NCBI GenBank assembly: GCA_947503335.1
Contig: CANNCY010000002.1
Coordinates: forward strand, 248,001-312,000
Direction of reading: 5' to 3'
DNA length: 64,000 nucleotides
Origin: an uncultured Pseudomonadales bacterium
GTDB lineage: Bacteria; Pseudomonadota; Gammaproteobacteria; Pseudomonadales; CANNCY01
The translations under genes were made by a program, and so were the position numbers. Of this stretch, positions 49,780 to 59,424 are shown one piece after another; position 1 is the stretch's first letter, and each line of letters starts with the position of its first letter. The notes beneath the pieces are model-generated. The model searched no databases. It was not told where the DNA came from and worked only from the letters and a program-made list of their open reading frames with translations.

Positions 49780-50511
49780 ATGACCAATCCCGTTGCACTC
49801 ATTACCGGCTCAGCGCTTCGTATCGGCGCAGCGATTGCTAAAACCCTAGCCAGCCGCGGTTATGATTTGATATTACATTACCGCAATAGCGAGCAAGCCG
49901 CGCAATCATTAGCCTCAACATTAGCAAATGAATTTGCTGTAAACGTAGTGCTGCTGCAAGCAGATATTGATGCGAGTATCGGTGCAAAATTAAGTGACCT
50001 TCGCACTTCTATAGAACGACTTGAGTTACTAGTTAATAACGCCTCAAGCTTTTACCCCACACCCATTGGTGAAGCCACTGAGCAGCAATGGGACGACCTA
50101 TTTAACAGTAATGCCAAAGGGCCTTTCTTTTTATCTCAAGAATGCGCAGAGTACCTTAAGAAAAACAACGGCCATATCATTAACATCGCAGACATATGGG
50201 GTGTATTCCCTAAAGAACAGCACACAATCTATAGCATGGCGAAGGCCGCTAACATCATGCTGACAAAGTCTTTAGCGCTAGAACTAGCACCGACTGTTCG
50301 TGTAAACGGTATCGCCCCTGGCGCCATACTGCCGCCCTCGGTCGACGGCGTTGTGATCGAAGACCCTGACACTGCTGCCAAGGTACCCCTACAAAGAATG
50401 GGCGGTGAAGATGTAATTGTACAGGCGCTTTGTAGCCTACTAGACAACGATTATATTAATGGCGAGATTATCAAAGTAGATGGCGGGCGAACTGTTCAGC
50501 TCGCCCAATAG
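49780..50511 (+). CDS. folM: Pteridine reductase-like short-chain dehydrogenase (FolM type)
   Basis: FolM reduces dihydromonapterin or related pterins with NADPH. The 243-residue SDR protein has the NADP motif TGSALRIGAAIAKTL, with the TGxxxRxG form of pteridine reductases, LVNNASSFYPTPIGE and the catalytic YSMAKAA. It is convergent with folK-folB-tsaD. A tetrahydropterin is the cofactor of PhhA elsewhere in the window, so FolM could feed it (inference). Confidence 0.85.
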   Translation: MTNPVALITGSALRIGAAIAKTLASRGYDLILHYRNSEQAAQSLASTLANEFAVNVVLLQADIDASIGAKLSDLRTSIERLELLVNNASSFYPTPIGEATEQQWDDLFNSNAKGPFFLSQECAEYLKKNNGHIINIADIWGVFPKEQHTIYSMAKAANIMLTKSLALELAPTVRVNGIAPGAILPPSVDGVVIEDPDTAAKVPLQRMGGEDVIVQALCSLLDNDYINGEIIKVDGGRTVQLAQ

Positions 50512-50521
50512 AGTTAGTTGA

Positions 50522-51010
50522 CTAAAACTGAAGCTCTTTACTAAGCCACAGTTTTTGTTGTTTATCGTATTCAGCCCATAACTGCGCATACGTTTTATTT
50601 AATACAGGATGCACTTCTTCTGCCGCTATATCGACTAAAGGCTGCAATACAAACGCATTGGTTAAGATCTCATCACGAGGCAGCTCTACCCCCTCTAGAC
50701 ACCCAACTTTTTGATCATAAGTTAGAATATCAACGTCTAATGTACGACCACTAAAGCGCGCTGCCGAGCGATCACGACCATAACGATCTTCTAGCGCTTT
50801 TAATTGATCAGATAGTTCGCGAACGCTTAACTCAGTGTCAATCAGTACGACTAGATTAAGAAAATTGTCGCCAACAAAACCTACTGCCTCGCTTTCGTAT
50901 ACAGGTGAAATATCGTTCACTTGATAACGTTGGCGCAATGCATTGACACACGCAGCAATATGATAGGCAGCATCTTGATTACTACCTAAACTTAGATACA
51001 CCTTTGCCAT
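50522..51010 (-). CDS. folK: 6-hydroxymethyl-7,8-dihydropterin pyrophosphokinase
   Basis: FolK transfers pyrophosphate to the pterin alcohol in folate synthesis. The 162-residue protein begins VYLSLGSNQDAAYHI and has the signature RDRSAARFSGRTLDVDILTYD. Its start overlaps the folB stop by one base (TAATG). It ends ten bases from the convergent folM stop. Confidence 0.96.
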   Translation of the reverse strand: MAKVYLSLGSNQDAAYHIAACVNALRQRYQVNDISPVYESEAVGFVGDNFLNLVVLIDTELSVRELSDQLKALEDRYGRDRSAARFSGRTLDVDILTYDQKVGCLEGVELPRDEILTNAFVLQPLVDIAAEEVHPVLNKTYAQLWAEYDKQQKLWLSKELQF

Positions 51011-51369
51011 TATGCAGGCTTCTCGCCACGCTCAATAAGTAAACCAACGTCTGTTGCCCCACGCAGCGCACCTGGTTTACTCAATTGTAAACGCACCCAG
51101 GGCACACCAAATTCGTCACGCACAATACGGCAGATTTCTTCTGCCATTTTTTCGATCAGTAAGAATTCGCTCTCTTCGATAAAAGACTGCAAACGCTTAC
51201 TAATTGTTTTGTAGTTCAAGGCGTATTCGATGTCATCGGTGCGCCCAGCTTCGCTGATATCGTGAGCCATCTCTAGGTTGATGCTAACTATCTGGCGAAC
51301 CTGGCGCTCCCAGTCGTAAATACCAATAATGGTTTCGACACGAAGGTCTTTGATATAAACAATATCCAT
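51010..51369 (-). CDS. folB: Dihydroneopterin aldolase
   Basis: FolB makes 6-hydroxymethyl-dihydropterin, the substrate of FolK. The 119-residue protein starts DIVYIKDLRVETIIGIYDWERQVRQ and contains LLIEKMAEEICRIV, both typical of the family. It follows tsaD by 30 bases and overlaps folK. Confidence 0.96.
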   Translation of the reverse strand: MDIVYIKDLRVETIIGIYDWERQVRQIVSINLEMAHDISEAGRTDDIEYALNYKTISKRLQSFIEESEFLLIEKMAEEICRIVRDEFGVPWVRLQLSKPGALRGATDVGLLIERGEKPA

Positions 51370-51399
51370 AATGATCTCTGTATTATTATCTGATAATAG

Positions 51400-52443
51400 C
51401 TATTCGACGACTGCACCGGGTGGGCTCAATTCGCTTAGTGGCCAGCGGGCTCGTACTGAACAGTCTAACCCTGTTTGCTCGCCCGCCTTTAACCGCTGCC
51501 AACCCGCAAAGGCAATCATGGCACCGTTATCGGTACATAATTCATGACGCGGATAGTAAACCTTGGCGCCCTTTTTCGCTAGCTGCTCGCCCAACTTAGC
51601 GCGTAAACGCTTGTTAGCACTTACGCCACCTGCCATGACGATTGCTTTATACCCAGTTTGCTCTAAAGCACGACGGCATTTAATGACCATAGTCTCGGCC
51701 ACCGCAATCTCAAAACCCAGGGCAATATCTGCCATTGTCTGCGGCGCGGGTAAAGGGCCGTCAACGGTGTGCTGTTTAACGGCATTTGATACTGCCGTTT
51801 TCAAACCACTAAACGAAAAGTCTAATCCGGGTCGGTCGGTCATAGGGCGAGGAAACTTAAATACCCCTTCATTACCTTCTAGCGCGAGCTTAGCCACTTC
51901 GGGGCCACCGGGATAATCGAGATCAAGCATTTTGGCAACCTTATCGAAAGCCTCGCCAGCTGCATCGTCTAGCGACTCCCCCAATAGTTCGTACTTACCA
52001 ATACCCTCAACTTTTACTAATTGGGTATGGCCGCCACTCACCAATAGCGCAACAAAGGGGAATTCAGGATGATCTTCTTCTAGCAAAGGGGCCAACAAAT
52101 GGCCTTCCATATGGTGTACGGCTATAGCAGGAACATCCCACGCCCAAGCCAAAGCACGACCAATGCAAGCCCCAACCATCAATGCCCCCACTAATCCTGG
52201 CCCTGCGGTATACGCAATACCCGTTATTTCTGCCGTTGTCACACCTGCTGCCTGAGCAACCTCATCTACTAGAGGCAAGACTTTACGTACATGGTCGCGA
52301 GAAGCTAGCTCAGGCACGACTCCGCCGTACTCAGCATGTACCGCAATCTGTGAATAGATACGATGAGCTAACAGCCCTTTTTCGCTACTATAGAGCGCAA
52401 TTCCCGTCTCGTCGCAGGATGTTTCGATACCCAGTACTAACAT
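51400..52443 (-). CDS. tsaD: tRNA N6-threonylcarbamoyladenosine transferase TsaD
   Basis: TsaD, with TsaB and TsaE, places the t6A modification on ANN-decoding tRNAs. I use the ATG at 52441-52443 (347 residues, [18 protein letters not shown]), because the open frame before it is unlike any homologue. The metal site [36 protein letters not shown] and [10 protein letters not shown] are present. It is divergent from rpsU, the common arrangement next to the macromolecular-synthesis genes. Confidence 0.97.
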   Translation of the reverse strand: MLVLGIETSCDETGIALYSSEKGLLAHRIYSQIAVHAEYGGVVPELASRDHVRKVLPLVDEVAQAAGVTTAEITGIAYTAGPGLVGALMVGACIGRALAWAWDVPAIAVHHMEGHLLAPLLEEDHPEFPFVALLVSGGHTQLVKVEGIGKYELLGESLDDAAGEAFDKVAKMLDLDYPGGPEVAKLALEGNEGVFKFPRPMTDRPGLDFSFSGLKTAVSNAVKQHTVDGPLPAPQTMADIALGFEIAVAETMVIKCRRALEQTGYKAIVMAGGVSANKRLRAKLGEQLAKKGAKVYYPRHELCTDNGAMIAFAGWQRLKAGEQTGLDCSVRARWPLSELSPPGAVVE

Positions 52444-52628
52444 GGTGTTCCTTAACTCTTGATGACGCGAATTGTAGGGTGTTATTAGGCCATTGCCAAA
52501 GCAGTGGCGAAATATTACCCAATGGGTTTGCGCAAAAGGGGTAGCCAACTGGCTATCTGTACTATATTATTCGCAACCCAAACCTACGGGCACCGTGTTA
52601 AACAAATTTTAGAGAGCAGGTTTTTTAA

Positions 52629-52844
52629 ATGCCTTCAGTAAAGATCAGAGAAAACGAACCATTTGACGTAGCACTACGTCGTTTCAAGCGCTCATGCGAG
52701 AAAGCTGGCATCCTAGCCGAAGTACGTCGTCGCGAGCACTACGAAAAGCCAACAACTGTTCGTCAGCGTAAAGCTGCTGCAGCTGTTAAGCGTTCACTGA
52801 AAAAAGTTCAGCGCGAAAACCGTCGCTTCCAGCGCCTTTACTAA
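52629..52844 (+). CDS. rpsU: 30S ribosomal protein S21
   Basis: Ribosomal protein S21 helps initiation complexes form. The 71-residue protein is the standard size, with [20 protein letters not shown] and the basic tail [18 protein letters not shown]. An AGAGAGCAGG purine tract precedes the ATG. It is the first gene of the rpsU-yqeY-dnaG-rpoD macromolecular-synthesis operon, with a hairpin after it that probably lowers read-through. The 185-base gap upstream, shared with tsaD, holds TATATT/TATTAT words near 52563 but no good -35. Confidence 0.97.
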   Translation: MPSVKIRENEPFDVALRRFKRSCEKAGILAEVRRREHYEKPTTVRQRKAAAAVKRSLKKVQRENRRFQRLY

Positions 52845-52890
52845 GCGCTGCGTACTTAGCTAGTACATAGAAGCTCAACACGGCTCGTAG

Positions 52891-52924
52891 AGAAGGCCCA
52901 TTTGCGAAAGCAGATGGGCTTCTT
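52891..52924 (+). terminator. Hairpin with GAAA loop after rpsU, probable partial terminator
   Basis: The arms AGAAGGCCCATTTGC and GCAGATGGGCTTCT pair with one extra G and a G-T pair, closed by a GAAA tetraloop. No U-run follows, so it should be leaky. In E. coli a partial terminator also lies between rpsU and dnaG and sets the ratio of S21 to primase and sigma-70. Confidence 0.65.
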
Positions 52925-52994
52925 GCGTTTAACGTGCATACCCTTTACCTTAGTTTTCCCTCTTAACCTATTCTAGATAACGCTAGGTGACCCG

Positions 52995-53435
52995 ATGATC
53001 AAAGACGATTTAAAAGACGCCCAAAAAGCGGCTATGCGCGCCAAAGAAAAGGCCAAACTAGCCACCATTCGTATGATTCTTGCCGAATTCAAGCGTATCG
53101 AAGTAGACGAGCGCATTGAGGTTGATGACACTCGCGCCTTGGCGATCTTAGACAAAATGTCGAAGCAGCGTAAAGAGTCGATTAAACAGTTCGAAGCCGC
53201 CAGTCGCGACGACCTAGCCCAAGTTGAAAAAGACGAGCTAGTAGTTATTGGCGAGTTTTTACCCGAGCAGCTTACTGATGACGAAATCGCTGCACTAATT
53301 AGCGACGCCATCGCCAGTACCGGTGCTGCCAGCATGGCAGATATGGGCAAGGTAATGGGCATATTAAAACCTCAACTACAAGGCCGTGCCGACATGGGCG
53401 CTGTAAGCGGCAAGATCAAAGCAGCCCTAAGCTAA
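52995..53435 (+). CDS. yqeY: GatB/YqeY domain protein
   Basis: The 146-residue protein is a stand-alone YqeY domain, related to the tail of the GatB amidotransferase subunit and thought to touch tRNA. Recognisable parts are DDLKDAQKAAMRAKEKAKLATIRMI and the C-terminal MGKVMGILKPQLQGRADMGAVSGKIKAAL. Its place between rpsU and dnaG is usual in Pseudomonas-like genomes. It starts 150 bases after rpsU and ends seven bases before dnaG. Confidence 0.9.
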   Translation: MIKDDLKDAQKAAMRAKEKAKLATIRMILAEFKRIEVDERIEVDDTRALAILDKMSKQRKESIKQFEAASRDDLAQVEKDELVVIGEFLPEQLTDDEIAALISDAIASTGAASMADMGKVMGILKPQLQGRADMGAVSGKIKAALS

Positions 53436-53442
53436 GCACACA

Positions 53443-55551
53443 ATGGCAGGACGCATACCCCGCACCTTTATCGATGACCTAATCGACCGCGCCGATATTG
53501 TCGATGTGGTAGATAGTCGCGTTAAGCTAAAACGTGCCGGCAAAAACTATAGTGCGTGCTGCCCATTTCACCAAGAAAAGACACCATCTTTTACTGTAAG
53601 CCCCGATAAGCAGTTTTATTATTGCTTTGGCTGCGGCGCCAGTGGCAATGCCCTTGGTTTTGTCATGGAGTTTGAGCGCCTCGACTTTGTCGGAGCTGTA
53701 GAATCACTCGCCAAAGACATGGGTGTCGAGGTGCCGCGCGAAAAGCCCGAACCCTTTAAGCCGGGTAGTAAACCCAAAGGCGATTTTGGCGCCCCCGCTA
53801 AGGTACGCAACCCACTCTACACCTTGTTAGAGACGGCACAAAAACAGTTCAAACAGCATTTACGTAATCACGAATCTGCCCCCAAGGCTGTTGAATACCT
53901 TAAAGGGCGAGGCCTAACCGGCGAAATCGCCAATCAATTTGGTATTGGTCTTGCCCCACCAGGCTGGGCAAACCTACTCGATGCAATCAACCCCGAGAAA
54001 GACCAAAAGATCACCGACCAACTAATTGAATGCGGCATGGTGGTGCACAACCCCGATAGTGACAAGATATACGACCGCTTTCGTGATCGAGTGATGTTTC
54101 CTATTCGCGACATCAAAGGCCGTATTATTGGCTTTGGCGGGCGAGTACTAGGCGACGAAAAACCCAAATACCTAAACTCGCCCGAGACCCCTGTATTCAG
54201 TAAAGGTAAAGAGCTTTACGGCTTATTTGAGGCCCGCAAAGCAACACGCAAATTAGAACGCCTTGTTGTGGTTGAAGGCTATATGGATGTGGTAGCCCTT
54301 GCACAGCATGGCATTACCTACGGTGTTGCCACCTTGGGCACCGCCACATCAACCGACCACCTCGACCGCATGTTCAAGTACGTTAAACAGGTGGTCTTTT
54401 GTTTTGATGGCGATCAAGCTGGGCGCATGGCTGCTAGGCGCGCACTAGATAATGCGTTACCCGGCCTAAAAGACGGCCGCGAGATACGCTTTTTGTTTTT
54501 ACCAGATGGCGAAGACCCAGATACACTGGTGCGCTCGCAGGGTGCTGACGCGTTTATCAAACTAGTTGAAGACGCCATGCCATTGTCGCAGTTTTTGCTA
54601 GATGCAGTAGGCCAAGACCTAGATCTGGACTCGGTCGATGGTAGAGCCCGCCTCGCAACCGAGGCCGCGCCGTCGATGGCAAAGATCCCTGAGGGCGTTT
54701 TTAGATCATTAATGATCGGCGAATTATCACAAAAGACCGGGCTAGATCGCCCAGCCATTGAGCACCTAGTAGAGCAAGCCGTTGAAAAAGAAGCTGCCCG
54801 AGCCCGTGCTCGTGAAGCGCGCGAAACCCGTGAACCAGGCCTTCGAACTGACAACGAAGCCCAAGATAACGTTCAACAAACAGCATCTCATGTTAGTGCA
54901 CAGACACCCGCTGACACCCATTCAGTGATCACCGGCGTAAATGCCGATTATGGTTATGCGCCGCCGACAGACTACGACGACCCTGGCATGGCGATACCGC
55001 CGTCAGACTATGACCACATGCCGCCGACTAGTTACGACTTTGTTCCAGGTGAAATCGACAGCGAGTCACACTGGTCACCGCAAAACACCCCTGTCGCCGC
55101 TTCTTCAGGCAAGCGAATACATTTAGATTCGATGACCGACGCCATCTCAATTCTGTTACATAAGCCCAATTTGGCCCAAGATATTGAGGTAAAGGCGCTC
55201 GAATCCGTTAATAATTCTAGAGCGGTACTTTTGAAGCAATTGGTTGAATTACTTAAAAAGAAACCCTATTACAGTTTACAGCAAGTGATTGCCGCCTGGC
55301 GTGCCGTTCATGGGCATCACGCTGCAGAAGAACTCGCCCAAATCGCTCAGAATGTGCCACCCATAGACCGCCAAGCCTATGCTAGCACCTTACAACAGGC
55401 GATTGATCAGATGGGTAAACAGCAATCACAATTAAGTGCTGAACAAGAAATTAGGGAACTTTCTAGCCGTACATTGTCTTCATTAACAGACGATGAGCGC
55501 CAAAGGCTACTAAAATTATTAGCAGATGCGCCAAAGTACCGTGGCAAGTAG
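53443..55551 (+). CDS. dnaG: DNA primase
   Basis: DnaG makes RNA primers at the replication fork. The protein has an N-terminal zinc finger (CCPFHQEKTPSFTVSPDKQFYYCFGCGASGN region, ligands Cys-His-Cys-Cys), a TOPRIM domain (VVEGYMDVVALAQHGI, FCFDGDQAGRMAA) and a C-terminal DnaB-interaction domain. At 702 residues it is longer than E. coli DnaG (581). The extra length is mainly a low-complexity linker at about 460-545 with three similar units around PPTDYDD, PPSDYDH and PPTSYDF (from about 503). Confidence 0.96.
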   Translation: MAGRIPRTFIDDLIDRADIVDVVDSRVKLKRAGKNYSACCPFHQEKTPSFTVSPDKQFYYCFGCGASGNALGFVMEFERLDFVGAVESLAKDMGVEVPREKPEPFKPGSKPKGDFGAPAKVRNPLYTLLETAQKQFKQHLRNHESAPKAVEYLKGRGLTGEIANQFGIGLAPPGWANLLDAINPEKDQKITDQLIECGMVVHNPDSDKIYDRFRDRVMFPIRDIKGRIIGFGGRVLGDEKPKYLNSPETPVFSKGKELYGLFEARKATRKLERLVVVEGYMDVVALAQHGITYGVATLGTATSTDHLDRMFKYVKQVVFCFDGDQAGRMAARRALDNALPGLKDGREIRFLFLPDGEDPDTLVRSQGADAFIKLVEDAMPLSQFLLDAVGQDLDLDSVDGRARLATEAAPSMAKIPEGVFRSLMIGELSQKTGLDRPAIEHLVEQAVEKEAARARAREARETREPGLRTDNEAQDNVQQTASHVSAQTPADTHSVITGVNADYGYAPPTDYDDPGMAIPPSDYDHMPPTSYDFVPGEIDSESHWSPQNTPVAASSGKRIHLDSMTDAISILLHKPNLAQDIEVKALESVNNSRAVLLKQLVELLKKKPYYSLQQVIAAWRAVHGHHAAEELAQIAQNVPPIDRQAYASTLQQAIDQMGKQQSQLSAEQEIRELSSRTLSSLTDDERQRLLKLLADAPKYRGK

Positions 55552-55635
55552 ATGAATTTATTAGGGTCAGGCCAATTAATGGATTATAATTGCCGGCTGA
55601 CATTTAGTTATTAGTGTTTTCAATCAAGGGGCAGC

Positions 55636-57462
55636 ATGTCTAATACTGCAAATCAACAGTCGCGATTACGCGAACTGATCGCCAAGGGCCGTGAACAAGG
55701 CTTTTTGACGTACGCCGAGGTCAATGACCATCTTCCTGAAGGTATCGCAGAGGCCGATCAGGTTGAAGACATTATTCAGATGATCAACGACATGGGTATT
55801 CAGGTGTTCGAACAGGCACCTGACGCTGATGAACTGTTGATGAAGAACGACGACGATGCAACCGACGAAATCGCAGCTGCCGAAGCCGCAGCTGCACTTG
55901 CAGCCGTTGAATCAGACCAAGGTCGCACCACTGACCCAGTGCGTATGTACATGCGCGAAATGGGTACCGTTGAGCTACTAACTCGTGAAGGCGAAATCGA
56001 AATCGCTAAGCGTATCGAAGAAGGTATGTGCGAAGTTATGTCTGCACTTACTTCGTACCCAGGTGCCGTAGAGCACGTACTTGAAGAGTACGAGCTAGTC
56101 GCTACCGAAGAGCGTCGCCTAGCAGACATTATCAGTGGTTTCTTAGATCCGTATCAAGAGATGCCAACGCCGGGCGCCCAGCCAGCAGAAGCTACGGCTG
56201 ACGACTCTGACGACAGCGACGATGATGACGAAGAAGAAAAAGTAAGCGGCCCAGACCCAGAAGAATGCGCGCGCCGTTTTGGCGAGCTAAAGACTGCTTG
56301 GGCAAAGGCACGCAAGTCGATCGACAAGAACGGCTGGAGCCACGAAAAGAGCGCCGCCGCTATTGCTGAAGCCGCCGAGATCTTTCAATACTTCAAATTG
56401 GCGCCTCGCCAGTTCGAACCACTAATGTATGCTGCACAGCAAGCACTTAGCATTGTTCGCGCTGAAGAGCGTTTAATTCAACGCGCTATTGTTCAGCAAG
56501 CTGGCCTTGAGCGCCGTAAATTTATTCGTGCCTACCCTGGCAACGAAACCAACCTTGAGTGGATTGACCAGCTTCAGAAAGATTTTCCAGAGCTAGAAAC
56601 TAAGCTTGAGATTGCTCGTTTTGACGTACAGCGCTCGCAAAAGAAAATGGGCAAGATCGAAGACGCTAGCGGCTCGACCATTTCATTTATCCGCGAGATC
56701 AACCGTCGCATGTCGATCGGTGATGCCCGCACTCGTCGTGCCAAGAAAGAGATGGTCGAGGCTAACCTACGTCTTGTAATCTCGATCGCGAAGAAATATA
56801 CCAACCGCGGCCTACAGTTCTTAGATCTTATCCAAGAAGGCAACATCGGTTTGATGAAGGCCGTAGATAAGTTTGAATACCGCCGTGGCTACAAGTTCAG
56901 TACTTACGCTACTTGGTGGATTCGTCAGGCGATCACTCGTTCGATTGCTGACCAAGCGCGTACTATTCGTATTCCGGTGCACATGATCGAAACGATCAAC
57001 AAGCTAAACCGTATTTCACGCCAGATGCTTCAAGAGATGGGTCGTGAGCCTACTCCAGAAGAACTAGGCGAGCGTATGGACATGCCAGAAGATAAGGTTC
57101 GTAAAGTACTTAAAATCGCTAAAGAGCCGATCTCGATGGAGACCCCAATTGGCGACGATGAAGATTCGCACCTAGGCGACTTTATCGAAGACAGCACCAT
57201 CGACTCGCCAGTAGAGTCAGCAACAGGCGAAGGTCTGCGCGAATCGACCAAAGAAGTATTAGCAGGTTTAACCGCTCGTGAAGCTAAAGTTCTTCGCATG
57301 CGCTTTGGTATCGACATGAACACTGACCACACCCTCGAAGAGGTAGGTAAGCAGTTCGACGTAACCCGTGAGCGTATTCGTCAGATCGAGGCTAAGGCAC
57401 TGCGCAAGCTGCGTCACCCAAGCCGTTCTGATCATCTTCGTAGCTTTATCGAAGACCTATAA
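55636..57462 (+). CDS. rpoD: RNA polymerase sigma-70 factor RpoD
   Basis: The primary sigma factor, 608 residues. Region 1.1 ([24 protein letters not shown]), region 1.2 ([21 protein letters not shown]), an acidic non-conserved region (about 175-200), region 2 ([32 protein letters not shown]), region 3 and region 4 ([21 protein letters not shown]) are all present. It ends the macromolecular-synthesis operon and has a strong terminator behind it. Confidence 0.98.
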   Translation: MSNTANQQSRLRELIAKGREQGFLTYAEVNDHLPEGIAEADQVEDIIQMINDMGIQVFEQAPDADELLMKNDDDATDEIAAAEAAAALAAVESDQGRTTDPVRMYMREMGTVELLTREGEIEIAKRIEEGMCEVMSALTSYPGAVEHVLEEYELVATEERRLADIISGFLDPYQEMPTPGAQPAEATADDSDDSDDDDEEEKVSGPDPEECARRFGELKTAWAKARKSIDKNGWSHEKSAAAIAEAAEIFQYFKLAPRQFEPLMYAAQQALSIVRAEERLIQRAIVQQAGLERRKFIRAYPGNETNLEWIDQLQKDFPELETKLEIARFDVQRSQKKMGKIEDASGSTISFIREINRRMSIGDARTRRAKKEMVEANLRLVISIAKKYTNRGLQFLDLIQEGNIGLMKAVDKFEYRRGYKFSTYATWWIRQAITRSIADQARTIRIPVHMIETINKLNRISRQMLQEMGREPTPEELGERMDMPEDKVRKVLKIAKEPISMETPIGDDEDSHLGDFIEDSTIDSPVESATGEGLRESTKEVLAGLTAREAKVLRMRFGIDMNTDHTLEEVGKQFDVTRERIRQIEAKALRKLRHPSRSDHLRSFIEDL

Positions 57463-57487
57463 ATCGACCCATCCCGATTTATCTAAT

Positions 57488-57518
57488 AAAAATGCCCGCT
57501 AAATGCGGGCATTTTTTT
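57488..57518 (+). terminator. Intrinsic terminator after rpoD
   Basis: AAAAATGCCCGC (57488-57499) and GCGGGCATTTTT (57505-57516) pair perfectly around a five-base loop and are followed by more T. It lies 25 bases after the rpoD stop. Confidence 0.93.
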
Positions 57519-57617
57519 CGCCTCAACTTTTCTAAGACCTAGCTTCTACCAACCATAGCGTTGCATAATCAATGAAATAACAAATTTGCTATCGGTTGAT
57601 GGCACGGGTCAACAATA

Positions 57618-59354
57618 ATGATAAATCGTACTCTTCTCGCTCTAGTCTTGCTTGCCATGTCTTTTGCGACCAATGCACTTACCAATGACAAATCAGTCGA
57701 CAAGATCACTGAAATGGTCGAAATGCGTGATGGCGTTAAGTTGGCGACCGACATATACCATAACGGCGATACTAGCTCGGCCAAACCCGTGATTTTGGTG
57801 CGCACCGTTTATGGTAAGAATCAAACCTTTGGCTGGAACCCGGTTTGGGCTGAGTTAGTTAAACAGGGCTATGCCGTGTTGATTCAAGACATACGCGGGC
57901 GCTTTGAATCTGAAGGTGTATATGACATTGCCCGGGGTCGTCGAGAAGACGGCATCGACACCCTTGACTGGATCGTGGCGCAATCGTGGTCAAACGGTAA
58001 AGTAGGCTTAAGTGGCTGCTCGTATCTTGGTGAAACCCAAGTGGTGCTTGAAGCAACTAACCACCCCGCCCTTGTGGTGGGTCAACCACAATCACCAGCG
58101 TCTGGCTATTATAAACCAGGCCGCGCTTGGCAGTCGTTTTCGGGCGGCGCCTTTGACCTAGCGCAAACGGCAGGCTGGTTTGCCGGCAGCGGAGCCATTG
58201 AGCGCGGTACCCAGTTTGATTTTGAACGATACCTTTCGATTATCGACACCTTGCCCACTATCTCACTACTAGAACGCGCAGGCGCCCCCAAAACTGCGTA
58301 CGAAGCGTGGCGTACAAGCGAGCCTGACGGCGAATACTTTAGAACCATGGATCTTGTCATGGCCGACGATAAGGTATCGACACCTAATCTATTTTTCGAT
58401 ACTTGGTACGACTACGGCGCGCGCGAGACGCTAATGATGGCCAATCAGTTTAAGCGCACGGCGCAATCTGATGCAGCCGAGCACCAGCAATTAATCATAG
58501 GCCCTGGTACTCACTGTAACTTTGCTGAATCACCTGACCAATTGTCGGTGGGCGAGCGCCCAATGAGCAATGGCCACTTCGCCTACGAACAGGCGCAAAT
58601 AGACTGGTATAACTATTGGCTCAAGGGCGAGAAAAACGCCAGTCTTGAGCGGCCGTTTTTAACGTACTACCTAATGGGCGCAAATGAATGGCGCACAGCC
58701 AATGAGTGGCCGCTAACTAACACTAAGCGTACCAACTGGTATCTACATAGTGATGGCCGCTTGTCACTTGATACTCAGGTGCAAACCGGGTCGGTTACCT
58801 ACACCTATGACCCCGCAAACCCTGTACCTTCACATGGTGGCCACAGTTGCTGCACTGGTTCTGATAGCGAAGCCGGTGGGTACGACCAACGGGCTAATCA
58901 AAGTCGCGCCGATGTATTGACGTTTCGTTCTGAGCCTCTTGTAGAAGGGGTTGAAGTTACCGGCCTTATAACTGCTACGCTATTTGTTAGCTCGTCTGCG
59001 GTAGACACCGATTTTACAGTGAAGCTTATCGACATATACCCAACAGGCGAGGCTTACAATGTGCAAGAAGGCATTGTTCGTATGCGTTACCGAGACTCAC
59101 TGCGTGAGCCTACACTCATTGAGCCCAACAAAGTATATGAGGTTCAGGTGGACCTAAATGCCTCTGCTAACTACTTCGCCAAGGGGCATCGTATTGCTGT
59201 TGAAGTAAGTAGTTCTAACTTTCCAAGATTTGAGCGCAATCTAAATACAGGCGAGAATAATAGCTTGGGCACCGAGTTTATTAAGGCCGACAACAGCATC
59301 TGGATGGGTGGCATTAAGGCGTCGTATTTACAGTTGCCTATTATTGAGCGATGA
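57618..59354 (+). CDS. Secreted CocE/NonD-family (X-Pro dipeptidyl-peptidase-like) hydrolase
   Basis: This alpha/beta hydrolase of the S15/CocE group, 578 residues, may cleave acyl-amides or esters. A signal peptide (MINRTLLALVLLAMSFATNAL) indicates export. The nucleophile is Ser135 in GCSYLG, the usual G-x-S-Y-x-G motif, and the His lies in GPGTHCNFAES. The C-terminal half is a PepX_C jelly roll (FRSEPLVEGVEVTGLITATLFVSS onward). Substrate is unknown. Neighbours do not indicate one; it stands alone after rpoD. Confidence 0.85.
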   Translation: MINRTLLALVLLAMSFATNALTNDKSVDKITEMVEMRDGVKLATDIYHNGDTSSAKPVILVRTVYGKNQTFGWNPVWAELVKQGYAVLIQDIRGRFESEGVYDIARGRREDGIDTLDWIVAQSWSNGKVGLSGCSYLGETQVVLEATNHPALVVGQPQSPASGYYKPGRAWQSFSGGAFDLAQTAGWFAGSGAIERGTQFDFERYLSIIDTLPTISLLERAGAPKTAYEAWRTSEPDGEYFRTMDLVMADDKVSTPNLFFDTWYDYGARETLMMANQFKRTAQSDAAEHQQLIIGPGTHCNFAESPDQLSVGERPMSNGHFAYEQAQIDWYNYWLKGEKNASLERPFLTYYLMGANEWRTANEWPLTNTKRTNWYLHSDGRLSLDTQVQTGSVTYTYDPANPVPSHGGHSCCTGSDSEAGGYDQRANQSRADVLTFRSEPLVEGVEVTGLITATLFVSSSAVDTDFTVKLIDIYPTGEAYNVQEGIVRMRYRDSLREPTLIEPNKVYEVQVDLNASANYFAKGHRIAVEVSSSNFPRFERNLNTGENNSLGTEFIKADNSIWMGGIKASYLQLPIIER

Positions 59355-59424
59355 GAGCCCCGTCTCAGTTTTCATGATCGATAGAGCTTATGATGATCTT
59401 TAACTTAACAAAAGATGTATCACT

